In this document: positions 1-5,818 of the stretch, piece after piece
Position numbering within the stretch: position 1 is the stretch's first letter
How the letters are laid out: every line of letters begins with the position of its first letter
DNA from: CAYGWX01 sp964353855 [NCBI: uncultured bacterium]
Lineage (GTDB): Bacteria > Edwardsbacteria > CAYGWX01
Assembly: GCA_964353855.1 (NCBI GenBank)
Contig: CAYGWX010000080.1
Span: 1 to 9,236 of the forward strand
Length of the DNA: 9,236 nucleotides
Reading direction: 5' to 3'
The notes under the pieces: model-generated
Databases searched by the model: none
What the model was told of the DNA's origin: nothing
What the model saw: the letters and a program-made list of their open reading frames with translations, nothing else
Made by a program: the position numbers and the translations under genes

Positions 1-30
1 GAGCTCTTGGGTAAAGGAGGCCAGGGACAT
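1..30 (-). CDS. Possible 5' end of a divergent gene (partial, unidentified)
   Basis: On the minus strand an ATG at 30-28 opens a frame that stays open to the window edge and reads MSLASFTQEL. Only ten codons are visible, so no family can be named. The reason to propose a gene is its position: a promoter-like pair lies immediately upstream (TTGACT at 66-61, TAAACT at 42-37), which would start transcription at or next to the A of this ATG. A transcript of that kind would be leaderless, in keeping with the lack of a Shine-Dalgarno sequence. The alternative is a plus-strand gene tail ending here; one plus frame reads SSWVKEARDMRLV and stops at 41-43. I consider the divergent start somewhat more likely, on the promoter evidence alone. 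Confidence 0.35.
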   Translation of the reverse strand, partial: MSLASFTQEL

Positions 31-36
31 GCGGTT

Positions 37-66
37 AGTTTAGCGCAAAGGGAGGAGGGAAGTCAA
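37..66 (-). promoter_or_regulatory. Predicted sigma70-type promoter for the divergent gene
   Basis: Read on the minus strand, a -35 element TTGACT (66-61, five of six consensus bases) is followed after 18 bp by TAAACT (42-37, four of six). Only six bases separate the -10 from the ATG at 30-28, so the start site would fall at about the first base of the start codon. That geometry implies a leaderless mRNA. The evidence is motif matching only. Confidence 0.4.
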
Positions 67-85
67 GGGGCTCTAACGACAGGTA

Positions 86-109
86 GAGGTTAAGGTTGAG
101 GTTGAGGAA
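86..109. repeat. Hexamer tandem repeat, about four RAGGTT units
   Basis: Units GAGGTT, AAGGTT, GAGGTT and GAGGAA follow one another with a strict 6-bp period. The block lies 20 bp upstream of the minus-strand -35 element. It could be a simple-sequence tract or a protein-binding direct repeat, and nothing else in the window decides between them. Confidence 0.6.
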
Positions 110-127
110 AGAGCAACAGCATTTCGG

Positions 128-145
128 ATTGCGAATTGCGAATTT
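128..145. repeat. Heptamer tandem repeat ATTGCGA, 2.5 copies
   Basis: ATTGCGA occurs at 128-134 and 135-141 and is followed by a partial copy. It is a short A+T-richer island in a GC-rich region. It looks like simple-sequence intergenic material and I assign it no function. Confidence 0.55.
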
Positions 146-168
146 AACGGCAAACCAAAGACGCTGGA

Positions 169-187
169 TTCCGGGTCAAGCCCGGAA
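169..187. repeat. Palindromic hairpin element 1, with TGACG tail
   Basis: The arms TTCCGGG (169-175) and CCCGGAA (181-187) are perfect inverted repeats around the 5-base loop TCAAG, and the right arm runs directly into TGACG. Two further elements in this intergenic region (340-360 and 374-394) have the same plan: an arm of 7-8 bp, a 5-base loop and a GACG tail. The shared layout with different arms marks them as one family of small dispersed palindromes, similar in kind to REP elements. Confidence 0.7.
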
Positions 188-212
188 TGACGACACTGAC
201 AAATCCCCCCTA

Positions 213-233
213 TCCCCCTTTTTCTAAGGGGGA
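213..233. repeat. C-rich/G-rich inverted repeat
   Basis: TCCCCCTT (213-220) pairs perfectly with AAGGGGGA (226-233) around the loop TTTCT. It resembles C/G-run palindromes often scattered between genes in bacterial genomes. No T-tract follows on the plus strand. On the minus strand the hairpin is followed by a C-run-free TAGGGGGG stretch, so a terminator role is not supported. Confidence 0.6.
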
Positions 234-270
234 CCTACCACCCCGCCCGCCCCTCCCTGAACAACCGCTG

Positions 271-324
271 GATCGCTACGCTACGGTTGAAACGGTCGAT
301 CGCTTCGCTACGGTGGAGACGTAA
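271..324. repeat. 27-bp imperfect tandem duplication
   Basis: Copy 1 (271-297) and copy 2 (298-324) sit head to tail and match at 21 of 27 positions. Their first 17 bases differ only at position 8 (GATCGCTACGCTACGGT against GATCGCTTCGCTACGGT). The two copies lie between the C/G hairpin and the second REP-like hairpin, within the repeat-dense spacer. Confidence 0.65.
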
Positions 325-339
325 CGACTGAACGACGAG

Positions 340-360
340 ATGCTGAAACGAGTTCAGCAT
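340..360. repeat. Palindromic hairpin element 2, with GACG tail
   Basis: ATGCTGAA (340-347) and TTCAGCAT (353-360) are perfect 8-bp inverted repeats around ACGAG, followed at once by GACGG. It has the same design as the elements at 169-187 and 374-394 but unrelated arm sequence, so the pairing is conserved rather than the bases. Confidence 0.7.
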
Positions 361-373
361 GACGGGTAGGGAG

Positions 374-394
374 ATCCTGAGTCAAGCTCATGAT
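374..394. repeat. Palindromic hairpin element 3, with GACG tail
   Basis: ATCCTGAG (374-381) and CTCATGAT (387-394) pair with a single mismatch (C377 against T391). They flank the loop TCAAG, identical to the loop of element 1, and are followed by GACG. It begins only 14 bp after element 2 ends, so two family members lie nearly side by side. Confidence 0.65.
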
Positions 395-403
395 GACGTG
401 AGA

Positions 404-429
404 GAGGGTGAGGCGAAAGCCTCGCCTTC
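404..429. other. Hairpin capped by a GAAA tetraloop
   Basis: Bases 404-414 can pair with 419-429 to give an 11-bp stem that includes two G-T wobbles. Its core GAGGC/GCCTC closes on GAAA, a GNRA-type tetraloop that is stable in RNA. It ends 35 bp before the -35 element of the operon promoter. A C-rich run follows instead of a T-tract, so it is not a standard terminator. It could insulate the operon from upstream transcription or simply be another palindrome of this spacer. Confidence 0.45.
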
Positions 430-464
430 CCCCTTTACCCAGCCCCCTCACACCCAATCCTCTG

Positions 465-493
465 TTGACTTTTCCCCCCAAATCCCGTAAAAT
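465..493 (+). promoter_or_regulatory. Predicted sigma70-type promoter of the main operon
   Basis: TTGACT (465-470, five of six consensus bases) and TAAAAT (488-493, five of six) are separated by the optimal 17 bp. Transcription would begin near 500, leaving a leader of about 28 bases before the ATG at 528. That leader is A+T-rich and has no recognisable Shine-Dalgarno sequence. No other promoter of this quality was noticed before mntP, so it probably drives the whole train of overlapping genes. Confidence 0.7.
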
Positions 494-527
494 GTTATGA
501 TTAGCTCTTAATTCAATCGCGTCCATC

Positions 528-1430
528 ATGCCTTCAGCCATCTCCATTACTAACCTGACCAAGCGCTTCGGCGCGGTCACGGCCGTCCATGACCTCTCGC
601 TCGAAGTCCAGCAGGGTGAGGTCTTCGGCTTCCTCGGCCCCAACGGCGCCGGGAAGACCACGACCCTGCGCGTGCTTCTGGGCCTGCTCTTCCCCACCAG
701 CGGAACGGCCCGCCTCCTGGACATCCCTATCATCGACCCCCGTTCCCGAGCCCGGGTGGGCTACCTGCCCGAGACGCCCTCCATCAAGCGTTTCCTCACC
801 GCCGAGGAGTATCTGACCTACTCCGCCATGCTGGCCGGGGTGGACGGCCTGCCTGAAAAGGTCTCCTCCCTGCTGGCGACCGTGGGACTGGCGGAGGCCA
901 GGAAGCGCCGGGTGGGCGAGTTCTCCAAGGGCATGCTCCAGCGCCTCGGCCTGGCCCAGGCCCTGGTCAGCGACCCGGACCTCCTGATCCTGGACGAGCC
1001 CACCGCGGGCCTGGACCCCATCGCGCACAAGGAGATACGGGACCTCATCCTGGCCCAGAAGGGGAAGGGCAAGACCGTGTTCCTCTCCTCCCACCTCCTC
1101 TCGGACGTGGAGCGCACCTGCGACCGAATCGCCATCCTGAACCAGGGCCGGCTTCAGAAGCTGGGGCGGATCCAGGACCTCGCCGAGGTCAAGGAGAAGC
1201 TCGTGCTCACCGTCTCCGAGGTCACCGAACCCCTGCTCTCCTCCCTGCGGCAGCTCTCCCCGACCCTGACTGTGGACCGCAACATCGTTTATCTCGACAC
1301 CGGAGGCCGGGACCTATCTGAGGAGGTCGTGCGCCTCATCAAGGCCTCGGGAGTCAAGCTCCTCTCCATGGAAGTCGAGCGCGAGTCCCTGGAAGACCTC
1401 TTCTACCGCACGGTGAAGGAGAAGGCATGA
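528..1430 (+). CDS. ABC transporter ATP-binding protein (ABC-2 exporter type)
   Basis: This is the cytoplasmic ATPase that would power the permease encoded next. In its 300 residues the Walker A motif GPNGAGKTT lies at 37-45. The signature region is FSKGMLQRL at about 132-140, where SKGM replaces the textbook SGGQ, a form common in ABC-2 export ATPases. Walker B LLILDEP is at 152-158 with the catalytic glutamate E157, and the H-loop histidine is H189 in SSHLL. After about residue 210 comes a C-terminal domain of roughly 90 residues of the kind seen in many ABC-2 ATPases. The stop overlaps the permease start by four bases (ATGA). The ATG at 528 is chosen because it sits 28 bp after the predicted transcription start and the protein begins directly with a typical ABC beta strand. 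The substrate cannot be told from sequence. Confidence 0.95.
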   Translation: MPSAISITNLTKRFGAVTAVHDLSLEVQQGEVFGFLGPNGAGKTTTLRVLLGLLFPTSGTARLLDIPIIDPRSRARVGYLPETPSIKRFLTAEEYLTYSAMLAGVDGLPEKVSSLLATVGLAEARKRRVGEFSKGMLQRLGLAQALVSDPDLLILDEPTAGLDPIAHKEIRDLILAQKGKGKTVFLSSHLLSDVERTCDRIAILNQGRLQKLGRIQDLAEVKEKLVLTVSEVTEPLLSSLRQLSPTLTVDRNIVYLDTGGRDLSEEVVRLIKASGVKLLSMEVERESLEDLFYRTVKEKA

Positions 1431-2227
1431 AGTCGTTCCTTGCCATCGCCTCCAACACCTTTTACGAAAACCTCCAGAACAAGGTCCTCTACATCTTCCT
1501 CGGCCTGGCGGTTCTGTTCCTGTTCATCTCCTCCTGCATGTTCTCCGGGCAGATGAACGTGAACGGCCAGGCGCTGGACCCCCGGCAGGTCGTGGGCTTC
1601 GCCTCCTCCGTGGCCTACGGTCTTGTCACCTTCTTCGGACTCCTGATCACGATCATGCTCTCCATGGGCATCCTCCCCGGTGAGCTGGAGTCCGGCAGCA
1701 TCGTGTTCCAGCTGACCCGCCCCATCGGCCGCTCCCGTTTCCTTTTGGGCAAGCTGCTCGGCGCCTTCTACACCATCGCCGTCGCCACTTTCGCCCTGAC
1801 CTCGGGATACTATCTCCTGCTCGCGGCCCGGGCCCGCGTCTTCTATCCCGGGCTATACTTCGGCTGGGCCTTCGCTCTTCTGGACCTGGCCGTGATGCTC
1901 CTGTTCGTAGCTCTGCTCACATTGATCGTCCCCCGCGTCGTGGCCGGGCTGTTCGGATTCCTGATGTTCTTCGCCAGCCTGGTGGTCGGCATCGAGCCCT
2001 TGAAGCAGTACTGCCTGAGCGACCAGGCCAACCTGCCCACCAAGACCATCTTCATCATATCATCTGTCTTCATTCCCCATCTCGAGGACCTCTGGAGCAT
2101 CGGCAAGAGTTTTGCTACCCGCGCCTCCCTCGCTCCGCTTGAGCTTCTGCCCATCCTCTACGTCGCGCTCTACGCCCTGGCCTTAGCGAGCATCGCTCTG
2201 GTCCTGTTCCAGAAGAGGGATCTGTGA
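1427..2227 (+). CDS. ABC-2 type transporter permease
   Basis: This 266-residue integral membrane protein is the partner of the preceding ATPase. I count about six hydrophobic segments (near 20-38, 57-83, 110-132, 146-168, 171-189 and 241-261). The stretch GELESGSIVFQLTRPIGRS (about 85-103), after the second segment, is a hallmark of ABC-2 permeases of the NosY/GldF-like group. The N-terminus, with a short amphipathic lead ending NKVLY, also fits. A good ribosome site AAGGAG (1416-1421) lies inside the end of the ATPase gene, five bases before the ATG, and the two genes share ATGA, so they are probably made in fixed ratio. One ATPase and one permease imply a dimer of each. The cargo is unknown. 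Confidence 0.9.
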   Translation: MKSFLAIASNTFYENLQNKVLYIFLGLAVLFLFISSCMFSGQMNVNGQALDPRQVVGFASSVAYGLVTFFGLLITIMLSMGILPGELESGSIVFQLTRPIGRSRFLLGKLLGAFYTIAVATFALTSGYYLLLAARARVFYPGLYFGWAFALLDLAVMLLFVALLTLIVPRVVAGLFGFLMFFASLVVGIEPLKQYCLSDQANLPTKTIFIISSVFIPHLEDLWSIGKSFATRASLAPLELLPILYVALYALALASIALVLFQKRDL

Positions 2228-2367
2228 AGATCAAGGTTCCCAAGCCCAAGACACGCCGCACCTGGAAGATCAATCCCCGCACCCGGGTCAAGGAGGACGA
2301 GCGGGCCTATCGCAGGCCCAAGGCCAAGGCCCAGGCCCGAAAGTTGATTGCCCAAGAGAGCAAATGA
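2224..2367 (+). CDS. Small basic protein of 47 residues, function unknown
   Basis: A GTG at 2224 overlaps the permease stop (GTGA) and opens a frame of 47 codons that ends in a TGA overlapping the Nudix start (ATGA). An AGAGGG-like ribosome site lies just upstream. The product begins MKIKVPKPKTRRTWKINP, continues with RTRVKEDERAY, and ends in a Lys/Arg/Ala-rich tail. It has no cysteine and no membrane segment and is strongly basic. The W-x-INP-x-TRVK...Y pattern looks to me like short hypothetical proteins known from other bacteria, but I recall this only as a pattern. The exact fit into the overlaps on both sides makes it very likely translated. A nucleic-acid or ribosome-binding role is a guess from charge alone. 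Confidence 0.75.
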   Translation: MKIKVPKPKTRRTWKINPRTRVKEDERAYRRPKAKAQARKLIAQESK

Positions 2368-2903
2368 TGAAGTACTGCCCCAAGTGCGCCCATTCTCTTG
2401 AGTCCAAAAGCCTCGACGGCCATGAGCGCCTGGTCTGCCCCGCCTGCGGGTTCGTGTTCTACCGCAACCCGGCCCCTGCGACTGCGGCCCTTATCTTCCT
2501 GGGCGGCAAGGTGGTCATGGTGCGCCGGAAATACGACCCCCGCAAGGGGTTATGGACCCTACCCTCGGGGTTCATCGAGCACCTGGAGTCCCCCGAGGCC
2601 AGCCTCCTCCGCGAGGTCAAGGAGGAGACCAGCCTGGACGTGGACATTGCCGGCCTGTTCGGCGTCTATTCCGGAAACGACGACCCCCGCACCCCTGTCG
2701 TGCTTATCGTTTATCATACGAAGGTCAAGGGCGGGGACTTGAAGGCCGGCGACGACGCCGTCGAGATCGCCACGTTCGGCCTGGAAGACCTTCCCCCCAT
2801 CGCCTTCCGCGCCCACAGCCAGATCCTGGAGGACTATGGGAAGTCCCTGCCCGAAGAGCAGCTTCCCGGCTCCGTCCTCCAGGAAGACGACGATACCTGG
2901 TAA
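2364..2903 (+). CDS. Nudix hydrolase with N-terminal zinc ribbon
   Basis: Nudix enzymes hydrolyse nucleoside diphosphates linked to another group, such as NADH, ADP-ribose or oxidised nucleotides. The 179-residue product starts with a zinc-ribbon: CPKC at 5-8 and CPAC at 25-28. This is followed by the YRNPAPA transition seen in NudC-like and related Nudix proteins. The Nudix box runs from G69 to about L91: G69, E75, R83-E84-V85 and the metal-binding E87-E88. The usual glycine near its end is S90. The SQPWPFPxS signature that marks true NADH pyrophosphatase NudC is absent, so the substrate is open; ADP-ribose or NUDIX substrates of the general type are likely. ATG codons at 2364 and 2367 are both possible starts; the first overlaps the preceding stop. 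RuvX follows after three bases. Confidence 0.9.
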   Translation: MMKYCPKCAHSLESKSLDGHERLVCPACGFVFYRNPAPATAALIFLGGKVVMVRRKYDPRKGLWTLPSGFIEHLESPEASLLREVKEETSLDVDIAGLFGVYSGNDDPRTPVVLIVYHTKVKGGDLKAGDDAVEIATFGLEDLPPIAFRAHSQILEDYGKSLPEEQLPGSVLQEDDDTW

Positions 2904-2906
2904 ACC

Positions 2907-3329
2907 ATGGCCCGCATCTTAGCCCTGGACTACGGTTCGGTCCGGTTCGGCGTGGCCCTCTCTGATCCCCTCGGCCTCACGGCCCAGGCCCAGGAGACGC
3001 TGGCCCCCAAGTCCAAATCCGAGCTGATGCAGAAACTATATGACCTCATCAAGATCCACGAGGTGGAGGTCATCGTCCTCGGCCATCCCCTGAACATGGA
3101 CGGTTCCAGGGGTCCCAAGGCCCTTGAGACTGAGGAATTCGCAGAGACCCTTAAGCAACGTTTCTCCCTTCCCGTGAATCTCTGGGACGAGCGCCTCACC
3201 ACGCGACAGGCTCAGAACACGATGCGCGAGACGAACACCCGGACCAAGGGACATAAGCCCAAGATCGATTCCCTGGCCGCGGTCTTCCTGCTCCAATCCT
3301 ATCTGGACCGCCAGAGGGCTCATGGCTGA
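2907..3329 (+). CDS. ruvX: RuvX/YqgF family putative pre-16S rRNA nuclease
   Basis: YqgF/RuvX is an RNase H-fold nuclease that helps mature the 5' end of 16S rRNA; it was earlier proposed as a Holliday junction resolvase. The 140-residue length is normal for the family. The first strand gives ALDYGSVRFGVALSD (6-20) with D8, the second conserved block is GHPLNMDGS (59-67), the third WDERLTT (93-99) with E95, and the last IDSLAA (120-125) with D121. Thus the acidic catalytic set D-E-D is complete. The gene starts three bases after the Nudix stop and its end overlaps mltG by eight bases. The ruvX-mltG neighbourhood is seen in many bacteria, for example yrrK-yrrL in Bacillus, which supports both identifications. 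Confidence 0.95.
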   Translation: MARILALDYGSVRFGVALSDPLGLTAQAQETLAPKSKSELMQKLYDLIKIHEVEVIVLGHPLNMDGSRGPKALETEEFAETLKQRFSLPVNLWDERLTTRQAQNTMRETNTRTKGHKPKIDSLAAVFLLQSYLDRQRAHG

Positions 3330-4344
3330 TAAGCGCCGTGTCATCGGCTGGGTCGCAATCGTCATCCTCGTCCTGATTGCGATCGCCGCCATCAAGGTCA
3401 ATTTCTGGCTCCGCGAGCAATTGCGCAAGCCTGCGCCGTATGAGTTCAAGCCCCAGGTCGTCATCATCCCGCCCGGCCAGCCCCTCCGCCGGACCGCCAC
3501 GACGCTCAAGGAGGCCGGGCTCATCAAGGACGTGAACTCCTTCATCCTCTTGGCCCGGGTCACCCGCCTGGACAGGAAGCTCCAGTCTGGACGCTACCGG
3601 TTCGATGAACCCATCGCCCCGATCGCGGTTCTGAAGACCCTGACCAAGAGCGGCACGCTTACCGAGCACGTCACCCTCCCCGAGGGCTTCACGCTCAAGG
3701 AGATCGCCATGACCCTGGCTGAGCAGGAATCCATAGATACCAAGCAGTTCCTCGCCCTGACCCATGACGCTTCCTTTCTGAACGCTCACGGCATCGAGGG
3801 CCAAAGCGCCGAGGGCTACCTTTTCCCCTCCACCTACAACATCTACTGGAAGATGGACCCCAAGAAGGCCATCATCCTGATGACCGCCGAGCTCCACAGG
3901 GTGTTCAACGACTCCCTGAAAAGAAGGGCCGCGGCCCTCGGAATGACTCCCCACCAGGCCCTGACCCTGGCCTCCATCGTGGAACGCGAGGGCAAGAAGG
4001 ACTCCGAGAGGCCGACCATCTCCTCGGTCTTCCACAACCGCCTGAAGATAAAGCGGCCTCTGGAGTCCTGCGCTACCGTGGAATACATCCTGCCCGAACA
4101 CAAGGACCGCCTCCTGTTCGAGGACCTGAAAGTCCAGTCCCCGTACAACACCTATCTCCACGCCGGGCTTCCCCCCGGCCCGATCTGCTCTCCGGGCAAG
4201 AGATCCATCCTGGCCGCCCTTTATCCTGCGGATACGGACTACCTCTTCTTCGTGTCCAACGGCGACGGCAGCCACACCTTCACCAAGACCGGCGCCCAGC
4301 ACGCCCAGGCCATCCAAAAAGTACGGAGCAACCATGAAAAATAG
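3322..4344 (+). CDS. mltG: Endolytic murein transglycosylase MltG
   Basis: MltG is an inner-membrane enzyme that cleaves nascent peptidoglycan glycan strands and is thought to set their length. The 340-residue protein has a short cytoplasmic basic tip, a membrane helix at about 8-25, and then a periplasmic part. A LysM-like subdomain lies near 47-120, ending at LPEGFTLKEIA. The YceG catalytic domain follows. The core motif SIVEREG places the probable catalytic glutamate at E221 (equivalent to E218 of the E. coli enzyme), followed by SSVFHNRL and the ATVEYIL block. The C-terminal GLPPGPICSPG and FVSNGDGSHTFTKT segments are classic for the family. Its start lies inside the end of ruvX, with AGAGGG as a weak ribosome site. 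Its end overlaps the SPOR lipoprotein gene by 11 bases. Confidence 0.96.
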   Translation: MADKRRVIGWVAIVILVLIAIAAIKVNFWLREQLRKPAPYEFKPQVVIIPPGQPLRRTATTLKEAGLIKDVNSFILLARVTRLDRKLQSGRYRFDEPIAPIAVLKTLTKSGTLTEHVTLPEGFTLKEIAMTLAEQESIDTKQFLALTHDASFLNAHGIEGQSAEGYLFPSTYNIYWKMDPKKAIILMTAELHRVFNDSLKRRAAALGMTPHQALTLASIVEREGKKDSERPTISSVFHNRLKIKRPLESCATVEYILPEHKDRLLFEDLKVQSPYNTYLHAGLPPGPICSPGKRSILAALYPADTDYLFFVSNGDGSHTFTKTGAQHAQAIQKVRSNHEK

Positions 4345-5818
4345 CCTTCGGTTTGTTTTCCCTTTCATCCTCCTTGTCCTCATCCTTCCCTCGTGCCGTG
4401 GCAGGAGGCAACCCCCGCCCCAAAACATCATCACGCCGACGGCGCAGGAGGACCTTTCCCAGCTTTCTCTTCTAGTGCTGAGCTCGGATTCGACCGGCCT
4501 GGCCGTTATCGATCCCACCACCGGCCAGACCCAGCTCGGGATCCCCCTGGCCAATGGCTCTGCGAGCCTGGCCATGACACCCGACGAGCGGACCCTGTTC
4601 ATTGCCAATCCGGCCGCACAGTCCATTGCAGTCATTGACCTGAGCAGTCTTTCTTTGTTGGAAACCGCGCCGGTGGGCAAGGCGGTCTCCTCGGTCTCAT
4701 TTACGAGCGACCTTTTATTTCTGGCCGCCGCGAACAGGGACAAAAGCCTTTCGGTCCTGGACTGGACCAGCCGTAAAGTAGTGGCCACGCTTTCCGCCGG
4801 CGAGGTCAAGCGTTCCATCCTGCCCCCCAACAGCCGGACCCTCTATCTGCTTGCTCCGGGCAAGAACCGCTCCCTCCTCTACACCGTTGATTTATCCAAT
4901 CCAAAACTGGCCAAGAAGTATGAATCCGCCAAGCTCTCGGACTTCGCCCTCACCCCTTACGGCGAGCGGCTTCTGCTTCTGGAACAGGACTCCCTCAAGA
5001 CCTATGTGCCCCTGGACTTCTCCCTGGTCTCCAGCCTAAAGCTCAAGGCCAGGGGCGATAATCTCTATACTACGCCGGCCGGGAACAAGCTCTATGTGCT
5101 TTCCCGTGAGGCCAAGACGCTGACCATCATCAAGCGCTCCACCAACCAGATCCTCAAGGAACTCCCGGTGGACGAGCGTGCCAACCATCTGGTGTTCTCG
5201 CCCGACGGAGCCCGCCTGGTGATAGACAATTCCCGCTCCGGGTCCCTGACCGTGGTGGATGCCGCTCTGGACTCCATCCTCGGCACCTGCGAGGTCCCCT
5301 ATGCCCCGGCGGACATCGCTATTTCGCCCCATGGGACTTTTGCCTTCCTCCTCTCCCGCGACCACAAACGGGTGGACCTCATCGCTCTCGCATCCTGCAC
5401 CTTGCTCAAGACCTTCAATTTCACCAGTAAGCCCCAGGCTCTGTTCGTGCTCGGAAAACGCCTATCTCTCCCGGTCATCCCCACGGTGCCGCCCGAATCG
5501 GCTAAAGTCGATTCGACCCCGGTGGACACGACCAAGCCTAAAGTAGATACGACAGCCGTTATGCCCGATACCGCTGCCGGGGTCTTTTACACCGTGCAGC
5601 TCTCTTCAAGCGCCGACCCGCGTTGGGCCGAGGACATGGTCAAGAAGCTCGCTCAGCGGGGCTATTCCACAGCCTACGCGGATTCCGTGGTCCTGTCCGA
5701 TGGTAAGACCTGGCACCGCGTGCGCTTGGGGACGTTCAAGAGCATGAAGGACGCCGAGAAGGTCGCCCAGCGCCTTCTCGAAACCGAGCACCTGGAGGCC
5801 TGGGTCGTAAGGAAATGA
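4334..5818 (+). CDS. Predicted lipoprotein with beta-propeller and C-terminal SPOR domain
   Basis: This 494-residue protein starts with a signal peptide whose hydrophobic core (5-18) runs into LPSC with C21, a usable though not ideal lipobox (proline at -2). Residues about 35-380 are a series of propeller repeats of the YVTN/surface-antigen type, recognisable by recurring units such as SLAMTPDERTLFIAN, LVFSPDGARLVIDN and IAISPHGTFAFLLS; I estimate about seven blades. A Pro/Thr/Asp-rich linker (about 383-415, repeating VD-S/T-T) leads to a SPOR domain at 416-494 beginning YTVQLSS and containing WHRVRLGTF. SPOR domains bind glycan strands stripped of stem peptides, typically at division sites. 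GGAG (4325-4328), inside the end of mltG, is a good ribosome site for the ATG at 4334. A scaffold or sensor role at the cell wall, alongside MltG, is inferred. Confidence 0.85.
   Translation: MKNSLRFVFPFILLVLILPSCRGRRQPPPQNIITPTAQEDLSQLSLLVLSSDSTGLAVIDPTTGQTQLGIPLANGSASLAMTPDERTLFIANPAAQSIAVIDLSSLSLLETAPVGKAVSSVSFTSDLLFLAAANRDKSLSVLDWTSRKVVATLSAGEVKRSILPPNSRTLYLLAPGKNRSLLYTVDLSNPKLAKKYESAKLSDFALTPYGERLLLLEQDSLKTYVPLDFSLVSSLKLKARGDNLYTTPAGNKLYVLSREAKTLTIIKRSTNQILKELPVDERANHLVFSPDGARLVIDNSRSGSLTVVDAALDSILGTCEVPYAPADIAISPHGTFAFLLSRDHKRVDLIALASCTLLKTFNFTSKPQALFVLGKRLSLPVIPTVPPESAKVDSTPVDTTKPKVDTTAVMPDTAAGVFYTVQLSSSADPRWAEDMVKKLAQRGYSTAYADSVVLSDGKTWHRVRLGTFKSMKDAEKVAQRLLETEHLEAWVVRK

Larger units (their letters stand above)
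31..527. other. Repeat-rich non-coding spacer with operon promoter
   Basis: I see no credible gene in these roughly 500 bases. Open frames crossing the region have no family resemblance and translate repeat DNA. Instead the spacer holds the minus-strand promoter, hexamer and heptamer tandems, three hairpins of one design, a C/G-run hairpin, a 27-bp tandem duplication, a GAAA-capped hairpin and, at its right end, the operon promoter. The density of small repeats contrasts with the rest of the window, where genes touch or overlap. Confidence 0.7.

Noticed and set aside
13-43. A perfect AAAGGAGG followed eight bases later by ATG on the plus strand
   Set aside because: The frame has only four codons before a stop, so it is no gene; a leader peptide is not supported by any following attenuator.
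169-394. The evenly designed hairpins as a CRISPR array
   Set aside because: The units are self-pairing palindromes with differing arms, without identical repeats or uniform spacers, and no cas gene is present.
308-733. A minus-strand frame crossing the repeats and the start of the ABC ATPase gene
   Set aside because: It translates repeat DNA and the antisense of a gene with Walker motifs, and resembles no family.
3196-4830. A very long open frame on the minus strand, antisense to mltG and the SPOR lipoprotein gene
   Set aside because: Its translation is Gly/Glu/Arg-rich without family motifs, and it mirrors genes with strong motifs on the plus strand. It follows from the high GC content.
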